Source of the DNA: Cordia subcordata
Taxonomy: Eukaryota > Streptophyta > Magnoliopsida > Boraginales > Cordiaceae
Length of the DNA stretch: 64,000 nucleotides
Assembly (NCBI GenBank): GCA_028554755.1
Contig: JAPTOF010000016.1
Span: 7,911,001 to 7,975,000, forward strand
Direction of reading: 5' to 3'
The stretch's first letter is position 1, and every line of letters begins with the position of its first letter. The position numbers were made by a program, and so were the translations under genes. This document shows positions 47,877-59,000 of the stretch, in pieces. The notes under the pieces are model-generated. The model saw nothing but the letters and a program-made list of their open reading frames with translations. It was not told the DNA's origin and did not search any database.

Positions 47877-48306
47877 TAGATAAAATATTACCTGTCGAAA
47901 ATATTCACTTTTTTTTGCCAGTACCAGAGAATTTACGTAAATACTTTCTCTTCCTACAAACAACAACAAAAGTCAAACTTCAAGAAAGGCAAAATATTCA
48001 TTAATCTACCAGAAACTCAAAAAACTTATTTGAAATGATTTTATTATAAGATGTTTATTTTATTGAGCTCTGCCATGCAAAATTTCCCGGCCGCACACCC
48101 CTAGTTCTGCCCCTGCTTACAGGATAATCTGGGGTTGGCTTTCAACTTTTCTTCTCTCCTAGTTATGCAGATTTTAGTCCTGAGAGAACTGTTAATTAGC
48201 TACCGGGTATGCTAGGATTAATTAATGGCACACTGCTGGCAGTAAATCTGAGCAAAGGGGTCTCTATCGTTCCCATTTAAAAAAAGGTCTTGTTTTAAGC
48301 GTTTTA

Positions 48307-48538
48307 GGGCTCGTTTGGATTAGCTTTTTTTAAAAGCACTTTTTTTAAAAGCTTTTGAAAAATAATTTTTTTTAAAAGTTGAAAATTTTGAACTCTAAAA
48401 ATAGTCGTATTTGGGATTTTTTTTTTCCAGAGTTTCACCCTTTTTTTAAATCAAATTAAATAGTTATTACTAATTTAATTTAATTTTTAAAAAAAAAAGT
48501 GTTTTTTACCTTAAAAAAAAACTAATCCAAACAAGCCC
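48307..48538. mobile_element. PIF/Harbinger-like MITE in BTB intron 1
   Basis: The ends GGGCTCGTTTGGATTAG and, on the opposite strand, GGGCTTGTTTGGATTAG are near-identical. They are flanked by the 3-bp duplication TTA (48304-48306 and 48539-48541), diagnostic of the superfamily. The interior is T/A-rich and non-coding. Confidence 0.85.
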
Positions 48539-49319
48539 TTAACTGTGACAAGAAGCTACAATAAGTACCTTACTTATGTCAAGGCTTAAGCATCGAAAGT
48601 GTAAACCTAATACATAAATTCTGCTTATGTCTTTGTGCTGATGACCACCTATTCTAGATCTGTCCTAGTTTAGTTAAGACACATATAAAAACTAGAAAAC
48701 ACAAAGTCACTCGTTAATTAGATATGGGTTGACTCCTAAAAGGGTGAAAGATTGTTTGTATTACGCAACCACATATAAAGACTAGAAAACACAAGGCATG
48801 ATCAAGGATTCAAGTACGTATCTAGCTAAGAGTCCTACGCGATTACGCAAATAAGTAACTATTTTGTACATATATTTGATTATACAACAAACTATAATCT
48901 TCCGATATTATCTGTGAGTTAAATCATGCACATTATCAACTCCTGATAACATATACAGGCTAGGTTTTGACTTGAAAAAAAAAAAAGAAAAAAAAAAGAT
49001 AGATGCTAGGATAGGCAAGAGAAAAGGCCCGTCAATGTTATTGATCGTATGGAGTAAACTTATACGTATAGATATACAACAGATACGTATAGATCACAAA
49101 TACAATGGAGTACGTATCTCTGTAAACAGATTGGAAAATATCTAATAAGCTAAGTAGATTTCTCATGCAATGCGAAAAGATAAGAGCACTTATGGAGAAA
49201 CAACAAGAAAATTGGATTATAAATTTCAAGTGAAGAAACTTACTGTCGTCCGATGACGATGACGACGAGGAAGGAACATCTAGCCTCAGCCTATGAGTGC
49301 AATACCTGGGGTTGTTCAA

Positions 49320-50204
49320 AGCGAACGAAAATATGATGAGACTTGATGGCTTTCTTGATTGCGTGATGAGTCTTGATGGCTTTGTTCAAGAATTAAATCA
49401 ATGGTTCTATTTCTAAATCTTTCTGATTTGTTCTTACGGAATTAAGGTCGAAAAGATTGAAAAAATCAAATGAAGGACTTCTCAAAAAAGTTAACGAATT
49501 CGCAATCCTAACGTGGCTGCTTTAATTTGCTTAAACAGTCGGCTCAAAAGAATTGAAGAAAGTATCACCCTAATATATTAGTGATTATGTCGGCATATCA
49601 ATGTATGCACGTGTATACTGCTGTAGCGGATGTAAGTTTTCAGGAAAGTAGTGTTTAAACGGTATTTTTATTCTTTATTTTTTTTTCATTTAGATATTTT
49701 AATTGACTACTATTGTTTTTAGGAAACTTGTTTCTAAGGTAACTTTTTTTTTTTCCTGAATTGACTCTTTTAAGGAAAGAAATGCTATTAAAAAGAACAA
49801 CAAATAATCTAATCAAGTAAACTATTACCATAATTTATGCTCTAACCTATTATCATAATTTTATAACATATCATATAATTTTATAACTAAAAACACCGTA
49901 CAATTCGAGTATTTATATATTTTTACTTAGGAGCGAAGCGAATTAGCTGTAGTAGTGGGATTATGTGTACAATATAAGCCGATGCTCTGAATTGAACATC
50001 ATGATGGTGTGCAAAAAAATGAATTCAAGGGTCGTCATGTCTGCTCTCTCTGACGCCATTCTTTTTTGGCTAATGATTTGAGGGTCTGGATTAGACCCAC
50101 ATTTTAAATCAGTCTTAATCTCTAATTCCCGTTATTATAAAATTTAATCATAGAATTAAATCCATTTGCAACGAGAAACCAAAAAAAAATTGAATCGTGT
50201 TTGT

Positions 50205-50243
<39 letters not shown>

Positions 50244-50661
50244 GGGGGGGGGGGGTTTAAATGAAATTATTTGTAGCATATATACATGTTGTGTTAAAGT
50301 GTTTGATATCAAAAAATATTGTGAATATGATTTTTGATAGAATTTTGGTGCTGTAATATTTCTTCTTTGAGGATGAAATTAAAGAATAATTGATGTAATG
50401 TATTTGGCTTTTTTTTGATATTTTTATATGAAATTCTAAAACTGGGAAAGGCAAAAAACTTGAGTAGCCTAATGTTATCATGCTGATTTGAACGTTTAAT
50501 GAAAAAAACAACCAAATGTTTCGTTAGTAATGACTTTTTGAAGTATTTTTAACAAATTTTGAAAAATATATATTTTTTTTATAATTTAACTTTTTTGATT
50601 TTTGGATGTAGTTGAATCACTATTAGCAAATTGACTTTTACCGACCATCAAAATCGGCAAT
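49320..50661. other. AT-rich intergenic DNA upstream of the BTB gene
   Basis: No gene is visible. A short phrase, GATGAGACTTGATGGCTTT, is nearly repeated 30 bp apart at 49334 and 49364. A (TA)n run followed by a G12 tract lies at about 50206-50257. Minus-strand open frames at 50257-50515 are low-complexity. Confidence 0.5.
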
Positions 50662-51532
50662 TGGCAAGCCATAGAGCGTCATGTATAATGGTAAGTTTAG
50701 GCATGTAGTCAAACACATCATACTGTTAAGCAATTGCTCTCTAATAGTATCACTCTAGATTGTGTGAAGTGTAAAAATAATATTGCAGATCCGTTCACCG
50801 AAGGGGTGAACAGAGAGCAACTATCAAAGTTATCGAAGGGAATGAGTCTCAAGCCTATGAATTAATTAAATGTCACCATAGTTGACAACCCTATCGTGTC
50901 GACAAGAGATTCCTGAATTTTGGTTCAAAAGGAAAATTGGATTATGTGTAACTTTGCTCAAGCATTGTAGGGTCCTAGATCTCCTTTACCTATTCCTATG
51001 ACAAGCAGACAGTAAGGCCTGCACAGTTTAGAATAAGCTTTTGCTTTTAATGATTTTCGTAGTTTGGGAAGACCAAGTGAGTTATAGCAGGGTACTTTTC
51101 ATGAAGAATCACCTATATGAGTAAGGAGAGACCGTTCTTCAGATAATTAAGGGTAGAATTCTCTGAGTACTCATAAATACCGAGAGTTGTTCAAGGCTGA
51201 AATGGACACAACTGTTAGGCTGGTAGTGTATTGAGAGGTGCTGTTTGTGTACTGTTGTTTTGGTTTACACTAAAGCTGAACAGTTCAAGACTTCAAGTCT
51301 ATTGGTTAGCAAACAAATTCGATAGTACTCATTAAAGAAGGTTCAAAGCCAAAAGTTACCTATCCTGAGGCGGTATCTCTCTACGAACTCTCTCTAGTAT
51401 CTACATGTTTTGCATTCTCACTAACTAATTTCCATTCGTGTGGGGGAATGTTAGAAATAAATAAATTATGAATGGAAAATTTAATGATAAAAATATGTGA
51501 ATTATATCTTTGCTATAATATATTATATCTTA
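50662..51532 (+). mobile_element. Copia 3' fragment (RNase H end, UTR, PPT, LTR start)
   Basis: Sequence resembles the 3' end of Copia-1: an RNase H tail with MYNGKFRH and ADPFT-like text broken by stops, then the post-pol region (ACAACCCTATCGTGTCGACA, GAACAGTTCAAGACTTC), the polypurine tract GTGTGGGGGAA and an LTR start TGTTAGAAATAAAT. The LTR stops after about 80 bp, where the next element begins. The rest of the copia is missing upstream of about 50662. Confidence 0.8.
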
Positions 51533-53382
51533 GGGTAAATTATACCATCATCCCTTATCTTTGCTTGTTGTAAGATTCCTAATCTTTATCTTTTATTTGT
51601 GATAAATTTGTCCCATAACTAATATTTTTGTGTCACCATTAGCCCCAACTTGATTCTCAGTCAGAAAAAAAAGTTAAATATCACGTGCCGCTTACGTGCT
51701 AAGGTTAAGGGTAAAGTACACCAATTGTCCATTATCTTTGCCTCTCATAATAACATTCCTAGCCGTTATCTTTCATTTGTAACAAGTTAGTCTCAAAACT
51801 AATATTTTTGTGTCGCCGTTAGTTCCAACTTGATATTCCATTAGAAAAATACGTTAAATATCACGTGTGTTTCATGTGACAAGATTAATATTGTCCAAAC
51901 ATATTAAAATTTATTTTTCAAAGTGTAAATTACACTAATCGTCCCTTATTTTTTATTTGTAATATATTAGTCCCATAACTAATAGTTTTGTGTCGTTGTT
52001 AGTCCCTACTTGATTTTTCATTAAAAAAATTACAAAAAATATCACATGCACCTTACATAGGTTGCATTTTTGCTTTTTTGCCCAAGTCTAATATCGTTCA
52101 GACACATTAAAACCCATTTTGTCGAACCACAAAAGGAAGACTCGAAAAACTCTCTTATGGACTTTGATCATTTTTAGATTCTCAAACATAAGATGTCACT
52201 TCACCTTCCACTACCCCAAACACCTCTGTATGCTTATACCCCCATGACATCGCCTCCACCTCAACCTCTGTTTCCTCTAAGATTTCAACGTATACATTAG
52301 CAAAACTACCAACACACTCCCCTCGGTTTCCTTTCTTACCTTTGTCCTCACCATAAGCACTCTCACTCCACCTTCTTGACCCTTTTCATCATCTCCCTTC
52401 CCTTCCAAGACCTTCAGCACAGCTCTTCACCAAATACTTCACCATAATATTAATATAAGGTTGTTTCCAATAATTCCCCTATTATTTCTCTAAATTTAAG
52501 TGATTTGAGCCTTCTTTTATATTTCAGGATATTTATTTCTAGTTATACTTCAACAGCTCTCCTATTTTTCACCAATCACTCAGTTTAAGGAATGTCTATT
52601 TTAGTTTCAGTCCAATAGCTTCTCTATTCTTAAGGCCTTCATGACCATAGCAATTTGTAGCTATGGGGACAGGATTTGAGGAATGGGCTTTGGGGATGAA
52701 AAAGACTCATCCAACGTATGGGTGTTTTGGTTTGGGGTTGGAAGAACACCCAAAGTTTAGGAGATTATATAAGGGAATTATTGGAGCACATTAGCACCAA
52801 CATTTCTTTAAATATAAGGGTCTTTGTTGTTTTAGGGTTTTGTTAGAGTTAGCCTAAGATAGGAGTTAATGAGTATTGAGAAAAAGATAGCTCTATCTAC
52901 TTGATATTGAGTATGTGTTCGTGTGTGCCCATTTGTGGGTTTTAGGCTACCTAAAGTCTTTTGTATTTTGTGATTTTTAAAGATTTGTTACAGTTTTTGA
53001 TATATTTGGATAATATTGGCTTTGTCCAAAAAGCAAAAATGCGATCCATGTGAGTTGCACGTGATTTTTTTAATAAAAAATCAAGTAGAGACTAATAGCG
53101 ATACAAAACTATTAGTTACAAGACTAATATGTCACAAATGAAAGATTAGGGATAATTGGTGTAATTTAAACTTTGGAAAATAAAATTTAATGTGTTTGGA
53201 TGATATTAACCTTGGTACATGAGAGGCACGTGATATTTAACGTGCTTTTCTAACAAAAAATCAACTTGGGATTAACGGCGATACAAAAATATTAGTTATG
53301 GGATTAACTTATCACAAACGAAAGATAATGGCTCAGAATATTACAAGAAGCAAAGATAATGGACAATTGGTGTAATTTACCC
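51533..53382. mobile_element. Mutator-like element with repeated subterminal modules
   Basis: Both ends read GGGTAAATTA inward and stay complementary for several hundred bp. The left side holds about three successive modules of roughly 180-200 bp, starting near 51535, 51710 and 51917 (GTAAATTAYACYAATYRTCC, TCCCATAACTAATATTTTTGTGTC, AAATATCACGTG). The right side holds about two inverted ones (53085-53382). The central 52130-53030 is different DNA with proline/serine-rich plus-strand words (CCACTACCCCAAACACC, CCTCCACCTCAACC), possibly captured host sequence that I cannot identify. No matching target duplication was found at the outer ends. Confidence 0.6.
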
Positions 53383-54622
53383 AAAAAAGAACATGTCCCA
53401 GTTCTTTATTTTCCAATTTATTACTATATTAGTTCCTTGTCTTCATAATTTGTGAAGTTGTCCGTCCCTTATTTTCATAATTTATAACAAGATTAGTCCT
53501 CTAACTTCATTAATTTATTTATTTTTTTAAGTTTAAGACTAATAGCGTCATAAATTACAAAGATAAGGGACTAAATTGTCGCATTTTAAAATTATTAGTT
53601 TACTAATTTAGGTCTAATTTGTCTCCTAATAAGTAGCTCCATTATATTATAAATAGTGATTGTAAACACTGGTTTTATGTGACCGAATGAGTGAAAGAAA
53701 TCTTTTTATTTTACTTTCAAGGCTATATGAATGTGAGGATATAATTTATTTTCTTTTCTTTTTTGTTTAATTTTATGTTGGTGGGCTGCTTTTATTATTT
53801 CTTTGCACGTGAGATTTGTCCAGTTGTCAGGACTCCTCTTTCAGTTTTTCTATGACAAATATGAATCCTAAAGTTCTAAAATAAAAATAATGCCTACTGA
53901 TTTTAACTCATTTTCTACTTATGACATGTGCACAAACAAATTCTCATCTGTAGAGATGAGAATTAAACCCATAAGCATGATCGTATTATAATGTTTTGGC
54001 CATCAAAATTTTGATGGAGTTTGATTACTAACTGATAAGTTTTAATATAACAATATGTTCATAATATATGTGTTCATAATAGATGTATCAATTCAATCAA
54101 CGCTTTCAATTTAAGACAAGAAATGTAATTCAGACTTGGTCATAAGCAATAAAAGAATCATTTATTATACACTAGAATTTAACAAATACAAATTGGTCAC
54201 AACTTGCGAGATAGTTTATTGCCGAGAGATATGATATAAACATTGCTAACAAAATAATCATGTAACCTTAAGTAGTAAATTAATTTGATTATTCTAGTTT
54301 TAGACATGATTAGCATTTAATATATGACTATTTAAAAATGATGACACGAATCACAAGTGGAGTTCGAACTAATGGATGAACACAAATTCTATTCCAAATT
54401 AAATAATAAAAATGTTCCTGGTAGCGTTTAATGTGGCAGTTTGAGTTGTGACAATGCTGCCATATAATAAATCCACAAAAAACATGGACACAGGTGCACC
54501 ATACGAGTTAATGGGTTAAATGAACTATTTTTTAAAATTATATATTAAAATAATCGCTTTTGTAAAAATAATGAGAAAAATCACTATGTTATAAAACTGT
54601 GTTTTGAAATACGATTTTGGAG
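53383..54622 (+). other. Paralogue of the DNA downstream of EDR4
   Basis: About 53730-54170 matches 14585-15070, and 54178-54320 matches 22145-22300, in the same order and orientation but without the 6.7-kb Copia-1 between them. Together with the exon 4 copy at 44995-45905 this outlines a decayed duplication of the EDR4 3' region. No gene is visible here. Confidence 0.7.
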
Positions 54623-54773
54623 TAGGGATGTCACTCCCACCCCGCCTACGTGGTACCGGAGTATGGGCGGGGTTTTGCAAAAACACCGGGCGGGGCGGTG
54701 GGGTTTTTCTTTATACCGGTCGGGCCGGAAGTCGGGTTGGGTGACTACGGTCCACCTCAGATATATATGTATG

Positions 54774-54815
<42 letters not shown>

Positions 54816-55246
54816 TATATATGTATGTATGTATGTATATTATATGTTATGTTTAATAATTATGATTGGAAGTAAGTTTAGATTTAATGTGTTATTGTTG
54901 TAAAATTATGTTGAATTTAAGTATTAGAGTTTGAATTTGAGTGTTAAGATTTGGTGCATGATTTATGTTATTTTTTTTATTTTTATCTAATTAAAAAATA
55001 GGGATTTTACTTATAGGGGTTTAACAAGTAGGTGTTTTGTCCCGATACTACGACCCCTTTGACTTTTGTTGACAGGTGCCCCGTAGGTAGGGGCATGGAG
55101 TAAAAAACACCGGTAGGGACTGGGATGGTAGTCGGGAGAAAACCCTGGTACAGGTATAGGGGCGGGGTAGGGACAGGTGGAAAAATGCCAGATGCGGAGT
55201 AGGGGTTTGTGAACCCCGCCCCTATCCCGCTCCATTGACATCCCTA
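54623..55246. mobile_element. hAT-type non-autonomous element
   Basis: The ends are TAGGGATGTCACTCCCACCC and, on the opposite strand, TAGGGATGTCAATGGAGCGG. A perfect 8-bp duplication TTTTGGAG flanks it (54615-54622 and 55247-55254). GC-rich CCCCGCC-type ends enclose an AT-rich core with a TA microsatellite (about 54777-54812). Overlapping plus-strand frames at 54650-54875 are artefacts of the repeat. Confidence 0.9.
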
Positions 55247-55851
55247 TTTTGGAGTTGCCACGTTAATATGAGGAAAATGAACACTTTGTAATCTGGCGAA
55301 GTTAATCTATGAGCAATTGAGATTAAACTCATGGTCTTAGAGAATATTTTTTTTGAGAGAGAAACTGAGACAACATTTCAAAAAATAAAAACACTGAAAT
55401 TTTAAGTGCTAAAATTGTGTCTTCAACTCAAGATTTTTATGAGGCACAAATTTACCACGTCAACTACTTGATTCACACTAAAATCGAGCAACTACCTAAT
55501 TCACCCTAAAATAGATCACAAGCTTACCATGTCAACTACATGATTCACTCTAAAATCGAGATACAATTTTATAAAAGTTGATTATTTTATTTTTTTTCTT
55601 CCCAAGCATGGTAATTTTGATAAAAAATTTATAAGAAAGAAGTCATTTCAATCATTGTCTCTCAATCATAGTAATAAACAAAAGGAGTGTGTCGTGTGAC
55701 TTGTGTCGGTTAATTAAATTAAAAGCATCACAATATGAACTTAAAAGCATGTCTGTTTATGTAAGATCCTAACGACTTATACGTGAGTTTCGGACCACAC
55801 TGCAAAAAGAGCTTAACTTAGTACCCAAAGCTCCCAAAAAAAGAAAAAAAA
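55247..55851. other. Upstream region of the TBL gene
   Basis: A 35-bp phrase (ACCAYGTCAACTACWTGATT, then CACWCTAAAATCGAG) occurs at 55454-55488 and 55526-55560. The TBL promoter must lie here, but I could not assign a TATA box with confidence. Confidence 0.5.
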
Positions 55852-58800
55852 ATGGTGAAGAAAATGCTGCTAAATTGGAAAATTTGGTGTTGTTCAAGGC
55901 AAAAGAAGCACAACAGCTTGATTCTAAAGCTTTGTATTGGTATTGTGTTAGTGGGTCTTGCTTTTAGATTGCTCTTACCAAGATCTAGCAGTTTTTCTCA
56001 TGTTTCTGAGACCCCTTTTCTCGAAGAAGCTGTTTTTACTTCACCCACTCCATTTTCTTCTACCATTAATGTTTCAGATAATGCAGATCAGTTTGTTCCT
56101 AAAGGTAGCATCTTGAGATTATCTTTTTTGCTTTTCTGTATTTATTTCCTTTTGTCTATTTGTTAATTTCTTAGCTTTGAGCTTTATCCCGTTAGTGTTT
56201 CATTTTTCTATCATTTTCTTTTATTTGAGCAAGTGGATAGCATAAAAGAGATCATCTTTCTCGAGTATATAGCATAGAGACCTGATATCATTTGGGAAAT
56301 AGAGTACAGCTGCCAGTTAGGTTCTATTAGCCTGTTTGGAATGATCATGCTATCCTATTGAAATTTGTGAAATTTGGAAATATTTTATAAGATTTAAGAT
56401 ATTTTTATCATATATACTATGTATCTATAATTGTAAAAAATAAGATAAGAATGATTGCTTATTTCTTATAAAATAAAAAGTATGGTTTTTGTTTTGAATT
56501 TTTGCAAGTAGCTGCCATTTCGCGTGTCGCGCCCCAAGCCCAGAGCCCAGGCCCGCGAGAGAGTGCCTACAACACCAGTCTTTATTGCGGGCCTGAGGGT
56601 TGGGCTGGGGGCTCGGGGCCCGGGGCCCGGGGCCGTGACGTCACGAGTCTAATTGTGGCCTTAAGTCACATATTGACAACTCTGCTCTGCCCTCCGTATC
56701 ATCAAGGAAATAATGTTACAAATTTTGGCCCAATGAGCTATTGATTGCATACAATGAGATGTGAATGGCTTTTGATCTGATTAATGATTTGTCTTACATG
56801 TTCATTCATTAATATCATCTCCAGGGACTTCAGATTTAGGAAAGTGGAATGTATTTTGCTTATTTTGTGCATCTCTTTCCATACTTGAATGATTATGTTC
56901 TAAGAAATATGTTGGCTGTTGCTCTGATATTGAATGCTTTTTGGATCTGTTCTTTCTAGTAGTTTCACTTGACAGATTGAATAAATGCCACATTCTATAT
57001 GCAGTGGGTGCTAGAAAAGGTTAGCCCTGTTATATTTCTGATGAACTGAAAGTTGCTTTCTGCATGCAGAAGAAAATGAAGGAAAATGTAATATTTTTAT
57101 TGGCGATTGGGTTCCCAATCCGGCTGGTCCTGCTTACACAAATGATACCTGCAAGTTCATTGAAACCCACCAAAATTGTATGACCAATGGGCGGCCGGAT
57201 ACTGGTTATCTCTACTGGAAGTGGAATCCACGCGATTGTAAGCTACCCCAGCTGGACCCAGAGAGGTTTCTTGAAATGATGAGGAATAAAACATGGGCCT
57301 TAATTGGCGATTCAATATCAAGAAATCATGTTCAGTCATTACTGTGCCTTCTATCAAAGGTCAGTTCTCTTATTTATTAATTTGGCGTTCTCGTCGAATA
57401 TTTGAAAGCCAGTCAAGTTAACCGCATTCTTTCTTGTATATGTTTCCAGGCTAGTTTTGATAGGTCATTCAGTCTTTCTGCTGCTTATGTTAAATGTATC
57501 TAAGAGTAACAATTTGATTGGTGGTTGTGCTTAGTATTCGCTTTCTTTAGGATTCACCATATCTGCCTCCACTATATAACTTCTTAATCTACGATGAAAA
57601 AGGTCCAACCGACGGTGTTGTATAGAGGTTTGTGGCTTTTGTTCTGACATTGTTCTGATTTCTTTGAAACATGTTTCAATGGGATATGGCACTTTGTTCA
57701 TGCAACTTGTCAAAGAAATATTTCTGCCACATTCCCCCTTGCATGATATGGTTTCTTCATTCCTATAGGAGGAGAGATATGCAAGTCTTGTCAGGACGTG
57801 GATGAGTTATGTATTCTGTTCTATGCTTTCCTTCTGAAGAGCTTCGACAACTTCAAATTACTTTCTTATGATGTTTTTGAAATAATAATCTACTGTGTAC
57901 TTTTGGAGACAGAACTAGTGGGGAACCTTAGCCAGACACATAAACAGCTTATAAGTCCAAAATGTGCTTGTAAGCTACTTTGGCCGGAATAAAAATCTAA
58001 ACCAAAGTCTCTCAGTGTCAGTAACTTTAGAATCATTATTGCCCACATTCTATTGGCAAGTAATGTAACTATTTTGATATCATGAAACTATCTGCTTGTT
58101 GAGCAGTTTTATCACGTGGATTATCTTGTTGCCTTATTCTGTTAGACATTTGTGTATTGCAAATGAGATCTTTTTGTTGGCCTAAAACCTATCTAGCTAA
58201 TTACTTAAAACTACATTCTCCTTCAGGTGGAAGAAGCTGTTGAAGTGTACCACGACGAGCAATACAAATCCAGAAGATGGATTTTTCCCTCATACAACTT
58301 CACAATTTCAGTTCTTTGGTCCCCTTTCCTTGCAGAAGCTGCCATTTTTGAAGATTATAATGGTGTTTCTACCCGCGAGGTTGAATTGCAGCTTGACAGA
58401 CTTGATATGAACTGGACTGAACAGTACAAGAGCCTGGATTACATTATATTTTCTAGTGGCGAATGGTTTATGAAGAGCGCGATATACTATGAAAACAACA
58501 CGGTGCTAGGCTGCCATAATTGTCCTGAAAGGAACATTACAGAGATCGGGTTCAATTTTGCTTACCGTGAGGTCCTAAAGAAAGTATTTGACTACATTAT
58601 TGCTTCAGACCACAAGAGAATGATCTTCTACAGGACCTGTGCACCGGATCACTTTGAGAACGGCGAATGGCATAATGGTGGAACTTGTAAAAGAAAAGAT
58701 CCGGTGAAGGAAGGTGAGTTCGACTTGAGTGAAGTGAACAAAGTACTTCGAGAGATTGAATTAGAGGAATTTGGAAAGGCATCAGGTAAAGCTTCTCAGA

Positions 58801-59000
58801 AGGGGGTGAATCTCAAACTTCTTGATGTAACTCCTCTTTCGATATTGCGGCCGGATGGACATCCGGGTCCTTACAGATTCTTCCATCCCATGGTGAAAGG
58901 TAAGAACACTAAAATGATCAATGACTGTCTGCACTGGTGTTTGCCAGGGCCAATAGACTCTTGGAATGATTTGTTGATGGACATGGTAGTAAATGGTTGA
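55852..59000 (+). CDS. TBL: TRICHOME BIREFRINGENCE-LIKE (TBL) polysaccharide O-acetyltransferase
   Basis: The exons 55852-56104, 57070-57359 and 58227-59000 join in frame with GT-AG introns to give 438 aa. A short basic N-terminus precedes one hydrophobic segment (about residues 23-42), as in a type II Golgi membrane protein. The PMR5N-like cysteine-rich part (CNIFIGDWVP, YLYWKWNPRDC) leads to the catalytic GDS (IGDSISRNH, about residues 162-170). The second signature, DCLHWCLPGPID, starts at residue 414 and supplies the Asp and His of the Ser-His-Asp triad. TBL proteins acetylate cell-wall polysaccharides such as xylan, xyloglucan and mannan. Wording around VEVYHDEQYKSRRW reminds me of the TBL23-26 clade (mannan acetyltransferases), but that placement is from memory. 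All expected motifs are present, so the gene looks functional. The first exon-2 and exon-3 ATGs are not starts. Confidence 0.9.
56511..56660. other. GC-rich island in TBL intron 1
   Basis: About 150 bp are strikingly GC-rich (GGGCCC words repeated, CGCGTGTCGCGCCCC) within an otherwise AT-rich intron. The palindrome TGACGTCA occurs at 56637-56644. It is probably a fragment of a GC-rich repeat. I see no terminal repeats or coding sense. Confidence 0.55.

Larger units (their letters stand above)
46125..49319 (-). pseudogene. BTB-BACK protein gene, POB1/LRB-like, probably broken
   Basis: Minus-strand exons inferred from GT-AG sites: 49319-49244 (MNNPRYCTHRLRLDVP, then Ser and Asp runs), 47953-47892 (ESIYVNSLVLAKKSEYFR, BTB), 47427-47356 (GGNFNDDAVKKPIVEIP), 47276-46997 (FKELLSFIYDEQ..., end of BTB) and 46878-46125 (BACK and C-terminal domain, QVPSEDAVYDF-like EVPTEDDLYEF, ending KEAIAL). 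The family supplies substrate adaptors for CUL3 ubiquitin ligases; LRB1/LRB2 act on phytochrome signalling in Arabidopsis. Two faults are visible. Joining exon 2 (62 nt) to exon 3 breaks frame, although exon 1 joins either in frame. Exon 5 also has an in-frame TAA at 46835-46833, just before VLSRDD. An alternative acceptor at CAAG/GGATGATG would bypass the stop. The gene may be a pseudogene, or my model may lack an exon. Confidence 0.65.

Noticed and set aside
51523..53391. 9-bp target duplication for the complex Mutator-like element
   Set aside because: The flanks TATATCTTA and AAAAAAGAA do not match, so the superfamily call rests only on the end sequence and long inverted structure.
54650..54875. 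Two overlapping plus-strand ORFs
   Set aside because: They lie in the hAT element's GC-rich end and run into its TA microsatellite.
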